Source: Mesorhabditis belari (taxonomy: Eukaryota > Nematoda > Chromadorea > Rhabditida > Rhabditidae). Taken from it: a stretch of 64,000 nt of DNA. The translations under genes and the position numbers were made by a program. Shown here one piece after another: positions 1 through 12,316 of this stretch. Position 1 is the first letter of the stretch. Every line of letters starts with the position of its first letter. The stretch spans positions 124,001 to 188,000 of the forward strand of contig CAUEEP010000743.1 in assembly GCA_958450365.1 (NCBI GenBank), written 5' to 3'. The notes under the pieces were generated by a model. The model saw only the letters and a list, made by a program, of their open reading frames with translations. It was not told the DNA's origin and searched no databases.

Positions 1-457
1 GTCACCAAAAAGTAGACAACCTGAGTAGGGATCACAATGACAATGGGAAAAAAAAGAAAGAAATAAAAGGGTCAGCAGATGTTCCAAGATTATGGGAAAA
101 CACTAAAGTGCTTTAGCATTTAATCTAGAAACTTTGGGAATAAAATGTGAGAATCACAGATCCAGATGGCCGCCAGATATCACAATTAAAGTTACTTTGT
201 TGTAATTAGATTTAAATATTAAGTTGTTATCACTATTAAAACCTAAAGCAGGTTAGTTTAATAGTCCGTGGAAAGGGGGACAACATCAGGGATGTTTCAA
301 TCGAGCTCTAGGGCTAGGCCAGATCAGACCAATTCATTTATCAAATATTCATCGAAATTGGGCTCAATTTGCAGTTAACTGTTCACTAATTAGTTACTAT
401 AAATAACATAGGCAAAATAAAATCGACAATCTATGAAAAAAGGCGTCAAAAATTACA
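1..457. other. No gene recognised (downstream of cnk-1)
   Basis: This AT-rich stretch lies beyond the last recognised cnk-1 stop codon (complement of 458-460). I see no convincing exon or repeat structure in it. It probably holds the cnk-1 3' untranslated region and intergenic DNA. Confidence 0.5.
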
Positions 458-3400
458 TCAATCGGGAGAATTTGTTGGTGAGGAGAAAAGAAGAGATGGG
501 GTATTTGGAGAGGGAATTGTATATGGAGATGGTGATAGAAGAGAACTTGAGCCAGGTTGGCTTTGTTGCTGCTGTTGTTCATGATATGAAATAATCTTCT
601 CTGAGCATGGTGATACAGGTGTCCCTCCACCACTATCAACATCCGCGTCTCCACTTTCTACATGTGACAGCGCTGAAAAGAAATGAGGTTTCTTTATTTC
701 TATGCATGTAAAGTTGAGCTACAGTAAAAGGCGCCTTAGAGGGCTTAAATATTTCCTCACTCGTACATTTTATTGGTGGACGAGGTTGAAGACTGTGTTG
801 TTCAATGGCAACAATGATTTTGTGCATCCAAGTTTTCATGTCATTTTGTGTATAACACGAAAAATAATGAGATATTGGGCCACGATGAATGCGAAAAACA
901 CTGAAAATTCAAATAAGAATAAGGGAATTTCGATGATAATCCTTACAATTTCTTGCTTGTCTTCAAATCAGTTGCATCGGTGACAGCACAACGAAGCACA
1001 CTGATTACTAGGTCAGCTTTCTTTGACTAAAATCTTTTTATAGACGGTTTCTTATAACTTTGCGACATACAAATTGATTGGGATAAACATAAAGAAATGG
1101 CGCTCGAAGAGCCATCCAACACTTTGGCCATTTATTTGTTTGGATGCTCCCCGCGGCCAATAATTCATCGTTCGTTTTTCTGAAACTCATATATTGTGTT
1201 TTTTTTCTTTTTCATGTTTGATACCTTCTTCTCAGCCATCCCTCAAACGTTTTTCCCTGTAAAAGAGTGCATGGAATATCACTGGCAGGAGGACCGGAAC
1301 CATCAAAAATAAACGGTGACGAAATATGAGTACGACTTGATGGAGTAGCCACCGGACTGAATAATGCTTTGAATTATTGTTAATTGTATACTATTTTCGT
1401 TTTTTCGTTTCATGGCTTAAGAGTGTGTTCATCCCAATTAATGCACTTTCAAAAACATGTCAACTTTTTCGACTACCGTAATCTTCATATGATTCACGAA
1501 AAGATACTAAATGTTGATAGATTGGGCAAACAATGGGACCAGATTACAGTAGTAGGCTAAAGTGGGTGAGTCTTAGAAAATGTATTGCCTACTTAAGAGC
1601 CATACACTCTAGACTTACCTGTGAAGACTTGTGATTGAAGAGGTTGATGGGGATGCGAGTATAGCTCCGCTTGCCTGAGCCCAGCCCCAAATTGAGTCAT
1701 CAATTGCCTTGCGAACACTAGAATTTTCAATCTTATATGTTTACTTTGATTGTCAACATTTCTGTACCTCGGTGAATCAAGACTTGCTGCAGAAAGAGAG
1801 CTATCTGCAAGAGGAGTTCTATATCTCATTTCTCGTGCTGATGTCGCCTCTCTAATTGGGGCACTCCATTCGGGATCACTTATTTTCGGGATTATGACTC
1901 CGAGTTGCGCTAATTCATTTGGAGCGACAATATCAATTTTAGCGAAGTCGCTTGGACCTAAATATTGAGGCATTAAATGGATAAAGCTTTTGACGATTTA
2001 CATTTGGTATTAAATGGAAGTTGATCATCAGTGACATCATCATCAACTTGAGTGATAAGCTGATTATCAACAAAAGACCGTACATATCCATCGGGTTGAT
2101 GTCTCATTGTTCGGGCACGACGAATCACTCCTCGAGTACCTGGATAAGGCATAAAATGAGATATAAATATGAGATATGAAACCGTCATGAATAGAATTTG
2201 GTTTAAGTAGTGCAAGCAGATCGAAATGGGTGTGATGATTATTGTTGATTCGAATAGGAGGCGGACTTCCACCACAAACCGTCGCCCTTCGACGAGGTTC
2301 CGAACCACTGAAAAAGTAGCTTTTATCCATTTTACTTTTGAGTATATATGTACAGTACCGGACAGAATAATATCAACCCCTCGCAAAAATCCCATCTTCA
2401 AGCCCTATTTTCGGTATGTAAACGTGGAAGTTACCCCCAAACACCATATATATTCTGAAAGCTCAATTCAAGATCTAGCGAATGGTATATTTTGTATTTC
2501 AGTTTAGATTAGTTTTTGAAGCATTTCAACCCTTCAAAGATGACCACTGAAAATTTCAACTTTCAGAATGATTTTTTCTCTATGATAGCAGGCTCCAATC
2601 GTCGTTCGACATCATTTCGTAGATGGAAACCTGTTAAAACCGGTTAAAAACCACTTTATCTAGAGCAAAATTTAACTAGGGATTCGAAAACCGTGGTTTC
2701 TGGACGATTGGAGCCCGCTATCATAGAGAAAAATTCATTCTGCAAGTTGAAATTTTCAGTGGTTATCTTTGAAGGGTTGAAATGCTTCAAAAACTAATCT
2801 AAACTGAAATACAAAATATACCATTCCCTATCATAGAGAAATTCGATAGATCTTGAATTGAGCTTTCAGAATATATATGGTGTTTGGGGGTAACTTCCAC
2901 GTTTACATACCGAAAATAGGGCTTGAAGATGGGGTTTTTGCGAGGGGTTGATATTATTCTGTCCGGTACTGTACATATGCAGTTCACCCTTCTTCTGTTG
3001 TTCTAAAGCCACCAAGGCTCATCAGAACCCAGACTCTTGCCTCGCCCACAAGATCAGCGGATCCAAATGAAAATTTCCGTTTAGTTTTATTTGTTGTGTT
3101 ACACTCTTTTCTGAATTTTTTCCAAATAAAATAATCGTTATTGCGTAATTTTTGGGCCAAACTATAGAGAATTGGCACAGTCTAGAAACTCAAGGTATCG
3201 AGCACTTTTTTAATTATTATAATTGTGATCATGACGCTCCTCTATTTTTTTGTCTCTATGACCTAACTTATTTCACCACGGCAATTGGAAATGTGAGAGC
3301 GTTTATCAACCAAAAGTCTTAAAAAGGTTGACGCAGAGGCGAAAACAACACTTCAACACAAAAAAGAAAGGAAAAAAATGGTTTAATTCCTTCTATTTAT

Positions 3401-5803
3401 TTCTGCTACCCAAAAATTTAATACAGATGGACCTCAAACCAACTTTTTCTTCCCGAGATGAAAAACAACTAAAACGGGACATGACTTGGATAAAAATGAC
3501 ACCACAACAAAAGATACGACAGTAACAAAGTAAATTATTAAAACCTACCGTAATAACTTTAATGGTAGCGCCCTCCCCTCATAATGACGGGGTATTGCCG
3601 CGTAGTCTAACTTTACACGCTCCGCTCTCCGCGCTGTTTTATGCTACAGTGTGCGTTTGGAGCCAAATGATAGCCCTTAAAATCTAGTATTTTTTTGGTA
3701 CTAAAAGTGTAGTTGGGAAAAATCTAGGAGCTGAGAAAAAATTACTTTCTAAAAGAAGTTAGACTACGCGACCGTACGAGGGCGGGGGGCTACTATTACA
3801 GATATTACGGTAGGTATTATAAAGGCGATAAAGGCCAATAAGCATGCAAAAAATTAAAATCGGCGAAAAATCTTTTTTAAACGAAAGCGTCTTTTCTTAG
3901 GTGCAAGTGTCTCATCATTAGTGCTTCTAAAACAAAATCGATTAAAAGCCACCACACGGAACACAAAATTCAATTATATTGTTGTTATTTAAAAATATTT
4001 TTTAAGATTGTCAAACACTTACTGACTACTTGCAGATTGTGCGGATGACTGAAGACCACCTTTAAAGAATCGTTGAAGCACGGTTTTGAACGTAGAGGAT
4101 CGACGCCTTTTAATTGGTGAACGAGGCTCAATCTTAAACACTTTGACTTTTCTTTAAAGTGCAGTGATTTTACCTCGGGAAGCTGCTTTGAATCATCTTC
4201 ATCAATAGCAAAGTTCGAAATAAGACTTCCAGGTGCGAGATTCGTAAGAATTCGAGGGGCTTTTGGCTAAAAAAGTTATTGAGCAACAAACATACGTTTG
4301 CATAATAAAATGTTTTTAGAAATTTAAAAGCTACAACGGAGAACGAAATGCAACATGAAAAAGAAATAAAGTACCTTGGGCGTCTCTCGTTCACGTAGAA
4401 GTGTGTTAGCAGGAAGATCGAGATTGGGCATTTTTCGAAGCACAAGAGTGAGTTCCGTTCTCCTTTCAGCACCCGATCCAAGGCGTTCAGCAACAGCCGA
4501 CAAGTCCCATCCAACTACTGTTTCATCATTGATCATCAAAATTTCGTCTCCAGCATCTACTTGACTGCACAAATCCGCCGGCGAACCAATCTTCACAAAG
4601 AATATTATTGAGCACAAAACCACTATTAACATACCTTGATTTCAGAAATCACGTGAGCACCACGATACGAAGAAAATAAATTCAATCCCTAAATAGATTT
4701 GTTCAAAAAAAAGACTATAGGTTGAGTCATACCCAATGTGTTGTGGAGCTATGCCGCCGAAGCACGATCTTATCAATGTAAGATGTCGAAATAATTAATG
4801 GATCGTCGCACTCACGTATCACCCAATCACATTGATCCCTCAATTCATACGCTCTCTAAATAAGGGGGTTTCGCTAAAAGAAACTTTAAGATCACTCCAA
4901 CCTTGATAATTTCGCTGCTACTGTTGAAAAGGATTTTAGGAGGGACATTTATCATTCGCAGAACTTGGAGCACAATGACAAGTACCCGCATTCGAAAGTC
5001 GATGTAACACTGAATTGAGTCAAAGGGACTCCTAAAGTGCAAGAAAGAGTTTAGAATTTTTAAACTAAAACCTGTCTAGCCAAAAAATGAGCTTTTTGCA
5101 CATTCGTCCAAATTTGAAATAGTCTTTGATACTTCATTGAGAATAGTCACCATCTATATAAACCATTGTAAGCACGTTCAAATGAAATCAATTCACTTGA
5201 GTCCTTGTATGTGCGGTTTCACGTAATCGCTGAGAAGTCATCATTTCACGCGCGAGAGTCACTGCTGCTATTCGCACATTCATTGTCAGCATTTGCAGAT
5301 TTTCCACTCGCAACTCTGCGCACTAAACACTTTGATTTTAAAGATCTCAATAATTTACACTGTCGTAGACCTATCTTATAAAACATTTAAAATCCTAGAT
5401 ACTTTATAATTTCGAAAATTTCAAAACTCACATTTTGTATAAGCAGTTGAACGGCTTGACAAATAACTCGTCGTGGACCAAGTTGAGCTATCTGAACTTC
5501 GTTGTCAAAAGTCTGAGAAAATAAATGTACTCCAATTCTCGATAAATAATCGTCATCAACGATTAAAAGATGTTTTCCGGAAAGAATATTTGATTCTAGG
5601 AGATGAATCCATGGTTTCACACATTCACCAATGCCTAAACAGTATTAAATTACTATTAGCAACTAATAAAAACGGCGACCTTCAATCCATCGAATAATCT
5701 GTTTACTTGTCCAATTTTCTACGTAAGTGCTGAAAGTTTTCGAATCAAATGATGTCTTGGTCGATAAGCCAGAGAGCAGAAAAATGTTATTGCGTTTATT
5801 CAT
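458..5803 (-). CDS. cnk-1: CNK-1-like connector enhancer of KSR (multi-exon)
   Basis: Scaffold protein of the Ras/Raf/ERK pathway, expected at the inner plasma membrane. The spliced minus strand shows family domains in order. A SAM domain spans about 5700-5440 ([15 protein letters not shown], then LSRIGV). A CRIC region spans about 5330-4660 ([12 protein letters not shown]). A PDZ domain spans about 4600-4420 ([31 protein letters not shown]); the PDZ VVGW and LTL.LRK motifs are diagnostic of CNK proteins. A basic linker (SPIKRRRSS) follows near 4100. C-terminal exons near 2312-2190, 2150-1990, 1948-1616, 1356-1249 and 672-458 encode a low-complexity Ser/Pro/Gln tail. The start is the ATG at 5803, just inside an acceptor-like TTTTTAG. 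An upstream ATG near 6135 (MPRLEFKDNNVA) could be an extra first exon. No PH domain was found, and the link of the 3' exons to this gene is less certain than the SAM-CRIC-PDZ part. Confidence 0.82.
2351..2973. repeat. MITE-like element with very long terminal inverted repeats
   Basis: It lies in a cnk-1 intron. The sequence from TACAGTACCGGACAGAATAA at 2351 is matched in inverse, nearly base for base, by the stretch ending in CCGGTACTGTA at 2973. The arms are roughly 270 bp, with a short unique centre near 2620-2700 and TA at both borders. This is the usual form of a non-autonomous Tc1/mariner derivative. The arms differ by small changes, including a short insertion near 2830. No transposase is encoded. 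Confidence 0.85.
3538..3822. repeat. Inverted-repeat element in cnk-1 intron
   Basis: The ends match in inverse: AAACCTACCGTAATA on the left and ATTACGGTAGGTATT on the right. Inner blocks also pair: GGTAGCGCCCTCCCCTC with GAGGGCGGGGGGCTACTA, and GCGTAGTCTAACTT with AAGTTAGACTACGC. It is probably a MITE. The centre (3630-3750) is unpaired and has no coding potential. Confidence 0.75.
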
Positions 5804-6529
5804 CAGCTAAAAATAAATAATAGCTAAATTTTGCATATTTTTCAAACCAGAAATTTCTCGATTTTCAATAGAGCGACTTCCGAGTAAATACTTACTATTT
5901 TCTATTTTTCCTATGTAATGATGTTATTTGTTTCAAACGTTTCAAAACTGTTCGTGTAAAAATGTGTGTTACTCTGTACCGCATACGCTTGAAGATGTGT
6001 GAAGCACATAAGAGGCGCGACTTTCTTTTCATTTGTCTTGCACTAGAAATAAAAAATAGCCGACGCTTATATTTTTTAAAAATAAAACTAAACTCACCGC
6101 GACATTATTATCCTTAAACTCGAGCCGGGGCATAAATTCGCAGATCTAAAATTAAATAAACACGCCGTTTAAAAATTTCTCAAGAAACTCCTTGCCGTGG
6201 ACGAAAAGAAACCAAGTATATTTGAAATTAAGCAACAAAGTGGAAAAAAGTGCGATTTTTATAAACTTTTATTTGAAATTTAATTAAAATTTAATACAGC
6301 AACCCGAATCCATAACATAAAAAACAAAGCGAATGCTTAAAAAAATTTAGAGATCTATTAATGAGAAAAACAACGAGATTGTATTCGTTAACGTTTAACA
6401 ACTTTCAATAACATCCCGCGCTTGTAAAAATCCATTAAGAAAACTGATTTAATAATTCTCAAAGTAAGACAATGAAAGAAAAAAAGTCCCTGAAAGAAAC
6501 AAAAAGCGGGAAACAATTCAAACTAGAAA

Positions 6530-9500
6530 CTAGTTTTTGAGATGATGATTGCGTTCTCGTAAGCGTTTTGGCGTGGCTACACTGTCGATCCCTTGAGAGT
6601 GCCGCTTTTTTATTTCAACGTCACAAACTTCTTTCTCATTTGCCTAAAAATAAAGTATATAACATTTAATGACAAAACTCAATAAAACCCACCAAATTCT
6701 TTCGCTTTACGTGCATATGATATTCAATTTGCTCCTTGGAAGAATCACCAGAAGACGCCCTTTCTTCATTTGAAGACCTATAGCAAGAGAGGTACAAAAC
6801 ACACGTCACTATTAAAAGTTACCTCTTTCGGCACAATTTGTTACGAGATTTTACTTGTTCACTGATTAGATCGTTTAATTTTTTACATGGAGAATTTGGA
6901 GCAGTCTATAAAAAAGTTTTAATACAAAACGAAATTAAAATTTTACTTGATCTTCAGAGCCGATTAATTTCTGCATGTGCATTTTTAGTTGCTGAGAAGT
7001 TCTTGAGCTCAAAATTCGATGAGTCGGTGAATACCTTGCACCCAGAACTTCGAGTACCTAACATATAAAAATATTCTTTTGCATATTAAAAGAATATTAC
7101 CTCAGAAATAATCTGCGATTCAACCTGCGCAAGCATTGCCTTTGTTTTTTCTCGCTTAACTTGCATGAAACAGCAGTTTCGAAACTGGAATGTTGTTAAA
7201 ATTTTTAATGTGGAAGGTCTTAAACCATATCAAGCTCTTTGAAAATTCGTCCTGTGCCATATGCCCAACGAGACAACCCAGAGCCAAAAGAGGGCAAATT
7301 TGCGGCACCTTCTACTGTGGATGATTCATTCTAAATGAAATAATTTATAAATTAGGAAAATTCCATACGCTAGTTTCAATCACTTCGTCGGGAGAGCGAA
7401 TCAGAGATGATCCAGCTAGTGAAATTCGTTTTATCACCCAATAATCGTACAAATCCTTTAAGTAACCAATTCCGTCTCCAAAACTAAAACTTCAAAAACG
7501 ATTTATCATAAAGGAAAAAATAACCTTCTTGCCAACTTCTCAAAAGTTGCATAATCAAAGAAATGTTTTTCCAGTAATGCCATTTCATGCGATTTGGTGT
7601 TTTTTGAAATATCGATCGGTTTTGTTTTACCTTCTAAACAATTATTAATTGGGCAAAAATGCCATTTAAAACTGACCAATTCTACTAATTTCTCCTGCCA
7701 TTTGATCATTGGCCAACGCTTCTTGATGACTGTGTTTTTGGCAAAGGGTTATGAACTTTACCGAATCTTCAAGAGGTTCCTAAATAAAGACGGTTAATTG
7801 CCGACGAAATTGCCTATGATATTCACGTGAATTTCTTATTAAAATACCTGCTCAATTCGAAATTCACATCCACTTCTCTGACAACAAGCCACATGAAACG
7901 CGGTAGTACATGTTTTCACCGAACATTGAATGCAAGCGCCTTGACGAGTATCACAAATCGAGCATCTAAACATAACAACGCAATTGATTAAAATGCAATA
8001 TTTTCTCACTTCATGCCCCATCGTTCGCTAAGTATGTCGTTGATTTTGCACACCGGTTCTCTCAATGTGGGATCGCCAAATCTTGAATAATTTAAACAAT
8101 TTTTCAGAGCTATAAGACTCACCTGCATTCTGGATGAAACAATGCGCAAACAATATGTGCCCAAGTTCCAATATCAGTCCTTTTCATCGCTCCTCCAATC
8201 ACCGGACATAAAACACAAGGTGGCTGACGACCAAGGCACAATTCACACGTGCTGCATAACCTGAATGCAAATAACGTTTTTTCTAAAAATTGAAACATTT
8301 TCTTATTCCTGCTTAATTTTAATGCTTGTCTCAGGTTCAAAGCGCAGAACATGCTTTGAATGCCTACCTCCTTGCCACAAAAAAATTAAAATGAGGTAGT
8401 GATATCTCGATAATTAGATCAAAATAAAATCATACCAATCATCAGCAGGAACATCTTGTAAACCATAACAGCTTAGATGTACACACATATTGCATCCATC
8501 ACAAAAGATCATCTCATCGTCTTGCTCACATTCTTTCTAAAACCGAAAAATGTTCTTGTATCAAAACAAATAGAGCTATGGGGTAATTTTTTAGTTTTTC
8601 TAGGCAAAATTCAACTTTACGGTCTGATTGTGTTTCAAATGTTAATTTTGACCCAGTCTGACAGTTTTTTTTTCATTTTTCTTTCTCTAAAAGCTTTTCC
8701 CCCTTATAGTTTTGTTTTTTGTGCATTCTGGGAGAAAACATAAAAACCAGGTTTCATTGGAAATCTCGATCAGACCGTAAAGTTGAATTTAGCCTCTTTC
8801 CATAAGCCTCACCGTTCTGCATATGTCACAGGCGGCATCTTCATCAACTGAGTTTTGAGAAACTTGATCATTCAAGAGTTCAATCAATGCAAGATGTAAA
8901 TTCTAAAACTTTTATAAAGCAACATAACGTTAAATCTTACTTGGTGGCACTCGATTTCTAAATAATTGAGGACATCGATTAATTTATTGATACAAAGATT
9001 TTCGTTTGGATGTGTTTCATTGTATTTGTCAACCCATAGTTGGTCCAACAAATCCCCTAAATATTCTATTCAAAAATTACAAAAAAACATTAACCTTGAT
9101 AAACTTGAAGCCCCTTTTTATCAATGATCTCATGTGAGGCGTCGTCCACGTATCTAAAAAATTTTTGATTGTAAATAAAGTCAAACTCTAAAATCCATTA
9201 CTGACCTCTTTGTTTTCTTTTTACTCCGATATCCGATCAATTTCTTAGGTTGTTTCCACAACTTTCTTTCAATCACTACTTCTCTTGGCTTGACTGGATA
9301 TTCTTGGAGATTTTCTGGATCAACGAGCACTTGAATACACGTTGACCATTGTTCTCTCCATCTAGAATAAATAGATGCTTGACGAATAAATAAAAATACT
9401 GACCTATCTACAATTCGAAGCTTTTTCACTGTCCCAGATCGGTCATCGGGAGTATCAATAAACTTAAATTCGCCCTCCCCTCGAAGACATCGATGAATTA

Positions 9501-9998
9501 AATCAGTTCGATATAATTCGGCTGGTCGTCCGTTGTCCGCTACAAGTAACTTTCACTACACAAAGAAAAGAAAAACATACATTGAAAGAAGGCAAATTTC
9601 TTTTGCCGAATACATTCCTCCATGTATTGTGCCGCATCTGCTCCCGCGAATACATTAAAATTGCCGTCAGCTTTAGTGACAAGTTGGTCATGTTCCGATA
9701 CGGCTAAAAATATATTTATAGCTAAAGAATATTGGGTCCTTGTAAAGTTTACGAGGTTGTTGAAAGTTTATAAAAACCGAATATTGATATAAGGCTTTTC
9801 TGAGTATAATATAAGTAATATCTTAATATTTTGTTATTTTTCAACTTTACTTCAAAAGAAACTCGGTCTATAAATATAAAACCAACAAGAAGGTGTTGCT
9901 TTTTTCGTCGTCCTCTGATTTCTGCTCTTTATCTTTGTTGTTACATGTGACGAGCTATTTTGGCGTTTTGACATTGATCGATCTTTGGTCGTTTTCAT
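6530..9998 (-). CDS. phf-15: JADE-family PHD-finger protein (PHF-15-like)
   Basis: Nuclear chromatin reader; in other animals JADE proteins scaffold HBO1-type (MYST) histone acetyltransferase complexes. The N-terminal region has the JADE/EPL signature: [11 protein letters not shown] near 9520, then [16 protein letters not shown] near 9340. A first PHD finger follows (CDICRT near 8830, then [20 protein letters not shown] near 8500). Next come a zinc knuckle ([30 protein letters not shown], 8230-8120) and an extended PHD finger ([27 protein letters not shown], 7980-7860). Downstream, [11 protein letters not shown] near 7460 and [19 protein letters not shown] near 7150 match the JADE region after the fingers. 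There is no bromodomain, which argues against BRPF/LIN-49. The start at 9998 ([13 protein letters not shown]) is a guess based on an acceptor just upstream; the exon at 9702-9590 reads best as [15 protein letters not shown]. The stop at 6530 follows a basic tail ([14 protein letters not shown]). It lies upstream of cnk-1 on the same strand. Confidence 0.8.
8602..8793. repeat. Short inverted-repeat element in phf-15 intron
   Basis: AAATTCAACTTTACGGTCTGAT near the left end is matched exactly in inverse by ATCAGACCGTAAAGTTGAATTT on the right. The element splits the intron between the two halves of the first PHD finger. It is about 190 bp with a T-rich core and fits a MITE. Confidence 0.75.
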
Positions 9999-10628
9999 CG
10001 AATCAGCGCTTCATCTAAAGTGATATTTAAAAACCGCTAGAAAGATATGAAACCATTCGATGATAGATCAAGCACTCGAAGAAATCGAAGAGAAATGAAT
10101 AAGTAAATTGTTTGTTAATTGTGAGTGAATTATTAAAATTCTAAGTGACAAAATCTTGATTCAAACGTTTTATTTAAACTGAATTAAGAGTCGGGTTCGT
10201 TCTAAATAAAACAAAACTGAATTAGAAAAGTTAATGTTAAAAGTTTCACCCTTTGAGTCTGGACGACGCAGCATTTCAATTTGCGCCAAATAACTATGCG
10301 TTAACTGTGAGCTTTCAAAAAAAATCTTGTGCTCTAAAAACATGCACGAAATATGACTTAAATATAAGATCAAAAGAGGTCGAATACTAAAAATCACTCA
10401 TCGAGAACAAAAATAGAAAAGACGAGCTTTTAAAAAAGCAATTCCCTAACATTTAAATACAGTGGTCCACAAAAGTATTGTCCCATTGTCATCCAAAAGT
10501 TTCTTCCGCACGAAAATCTTGCAAAAAACGATATTCCCAAAAAGTGTAGGGTTTTTTGTACTCTACTTATCCCATAAACCCATAATACTCTACTTTTCAA
10601 GATTATAAGCTTTATCCGTATACATTGA

Positions 10629-11067
10629 CGATGGATGCTGTGGCTTACAAGAATATTATGGAGACCCAAATGCTTCCCTTTGCCAATCTAACGATGCCTC
10701 CCGGAGGGATGCTTTACCAGGACAACGACCCGAAACACAAGTCGAGACTGATGATGGGACGGTTGGTGACACTTCAAAATGGTACCAGAGCTCGTCTGCC
10801 CGGATGGTTTGCGGCAAATCGTGTTAAATCGATCAATCCACCTCCCTACTCACCGGATCTCAACCCAATTGAAGACTTTGGTCATTTCTGAGGTCGCGCC
10901 TAAAGGGAAAGAAATTCGATTCGAAGGTTCGATTTGAAGCCCTACGGGTTCATATTCAACGTCTTTGGGCCACCATCCGCCCAAGTCTTTTGAAAAATCT
11001 CATGGATTCCATGCCGAATCGACTCAATGAAGCGATAAAAGCAAAAGGAGGACCAACCAAATATTGA
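10629..11067 (+). pseudogene. Tc1-like transposase remnant, C-terminal half, frameshifted
   Basis: The sequence shows two of the three catalytic landmarks of the DDE family: YQDNDPKHKS (second Asp) and PPYSPDLNPIED (third acidic residue region). After NPIEDF the frame is lost to TGA; the family continuation resumes one frame over and runs to GGPTKY and a stop at 11067. The helix-turn-helix N-terminal half and the first Asp are missing. It belongs to the surrounding Tc1-like element and cannot be active. Confidence 0.88.
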
Positions 11068-11295
11068 TTTTTGAAAAAATTGTTAATTCTTTGCAAATGG
11101 GACATTATTTTTGTGGAGCTACTTGTTAAGTAACGGTTCTTTTCCAATATCGGGGGAGCGGTCCGATTATCGGGGGAGCGGAAAGAAAATCGGGGGAGCG
11201 AAAGGAAAATCGGGGGAGCAAATTTTGCCCCCTAGAAAAATGCATTTCTGGGACTTTTATTTTAACTGCAACGTTTTTTTTAAACTTTAACGACG

Positions 11296-12231
11296 ATGCG
11301 CTTCTCCGATATTTGTGCGTTCAAGGAATCGACGGCAATCGATTATTTCGTCACCAAAGGAGTCATCCAGTCGTGGATTTGCAACTGTGGCGAATCGATG
11401 AAAGTCCGCTCAAAGGGAAAAGATCTATTTCGCTGGGTATGTGACACTTGCGCACGGCGAAATGTCCCCAAGCATTCAAGAGGAATTCGAGTCGATAACT
11501 TTTTGCAACAAAGCAAGCTCCCGTTTGTCACAATTTTAAAGTTCATACATCTATGGAGCCAGGGACTCACGACAATCAAACACTGTCAACAGGAGCTCGA
11601 CATTAGTGGCGACACCGTTGTTGAGTGGAACTACTTTCTCCGCCAAGTGTGCGCTTGGAAAATCAAGAAGCTTTCGATTAACAAGATCGGTGGTGCCGGA
11701 CTCACCGTGGAGATCGATGAATCGCTGATCGCAAAGCGCAAAAACCACGCCGGTAGGATGCTGCCAGAACGTTGGCTTTTTGGTGGTCTGTGTCGTGAAA
11801 CAAGGGAATGCTTCGCTTTTATTGTGCCGAACCGAACGGCTCCGGTTCTGCTTGAAGCGATGCGAAAACATATCGAAAAGGGGACTCGAATCATCTCTGA
11901 TGGATGGCGTGCATACCAAGGGCTTCTCACTGACCCAAATTACGATTTTGCATGGGTCAACCACTCGACAAATTTTGTTTTGCCGGCAGATCCGACCGTG
12001 CACACGCAAACAATCGAGCGAATGTGGAAACCGTTTAAAGACATGAACAGACGTCGACACGGCACCCACGGCACCATGGTGGATTCGTATATCGCTGAGG
12101 GATTGTGGCATCGCAATTTGCCTGCCGGAGTAAATGCATTCGAGTCGATCATGGAAGACATCGTCGATTTTTGGCCCGCAGGGGCGGAAATGAATACAAT
12201 CCCTTTTTTACAGTTAATTTGTGATTGCTAG
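11296..12231 (+). CDS. Merlin/ISXO2-like DDE transposase
   Basis: Intact 311-residue ORF. An N-terminal zinc-binding pattern uses C29, C31, C49 and C52 (WICNC, WVCDTC). The catalytic core of the ISXO2/IS1595 fold carries D141 in TVEIDES, D202 in IISDGWRAY and E241 in TIERMWKPFK, the spacing expected for a DDE triad. RWLFGG and the final GLWHRN are further family-like motifs. The GC content is visibly higher than that of the flanking host DNA, and the ORF has no introns; both suggest a recently arrived element. The protein would bind the terminal repeats and cut and paste the element. It lies centrally, with the terminal repeats on both sides. Activity is not proven, but no defect is visible in the ORF. 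Confidence 0.92.
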   Translation: MRFSDICAFKESTAIDYFVTKGVIQSWICNCGESMKVRSKGKDLFRWVCDTCARRNVPKHSRGIRVDNFLQQSKLPFVTILKFIHLWSQGLTTIKHCQQELDISGDTVVEWNYFLRQVCAWKIKKLSINKIGGAGLTVEIDESLIAKRKNHAGRMLPERWLFGGLCRETRECFAFIVPNRTAPVLLEAMRKHIEKGTRIISDGWRAYQGLLTDPNYDFAWVNHSTNFVLPADPTVHTQTIERMWKPFKDMNRRRHGTHGTMVDSYIAEGLWHRNLPAGVNAFESIMEDIVDFWPAGAEMNTIPFLQLICDC

Positions 12232-12234
12232 AAA

Positions 12235-12316
12235 GGTTTTGTTTTGGTTACTTTTGTTTTATTTTGGTTACTTTTCTTTTTGTTTTGGTTACTTTTGTTT
12301 TTGTTTTGGTTACTTC
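12235..12316 (+). repeat. Short tandem repeat after the Merlin transposase
   Basis: About four imperfect copies of GTTTTGGTTACTTTTGTTTT follow the transposase stop codon inside the Merlin-like element. They may form part of its 3' untranslated region. Confidence 0.75.

Noticed and set aside
2984..3178. ORF with [20 protein letters not shown] as a cnk-1 exon
   Set aside because: Part looks protein-like, but I could not find splice sites giving a consistent frame, and it abuts the MITE at 2351-2973.
6838..7068. Plus-strand [18 protein letters not shown]
   Set aside because: It overlaps minus-strand exons and introns of the JADE-like gene and has no recognised motif.
11343..12161. Several minus-strand ORFs across the Merlin transposase
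   Set aside because: They are shadows of the well-supported plus-strand transposase frame.
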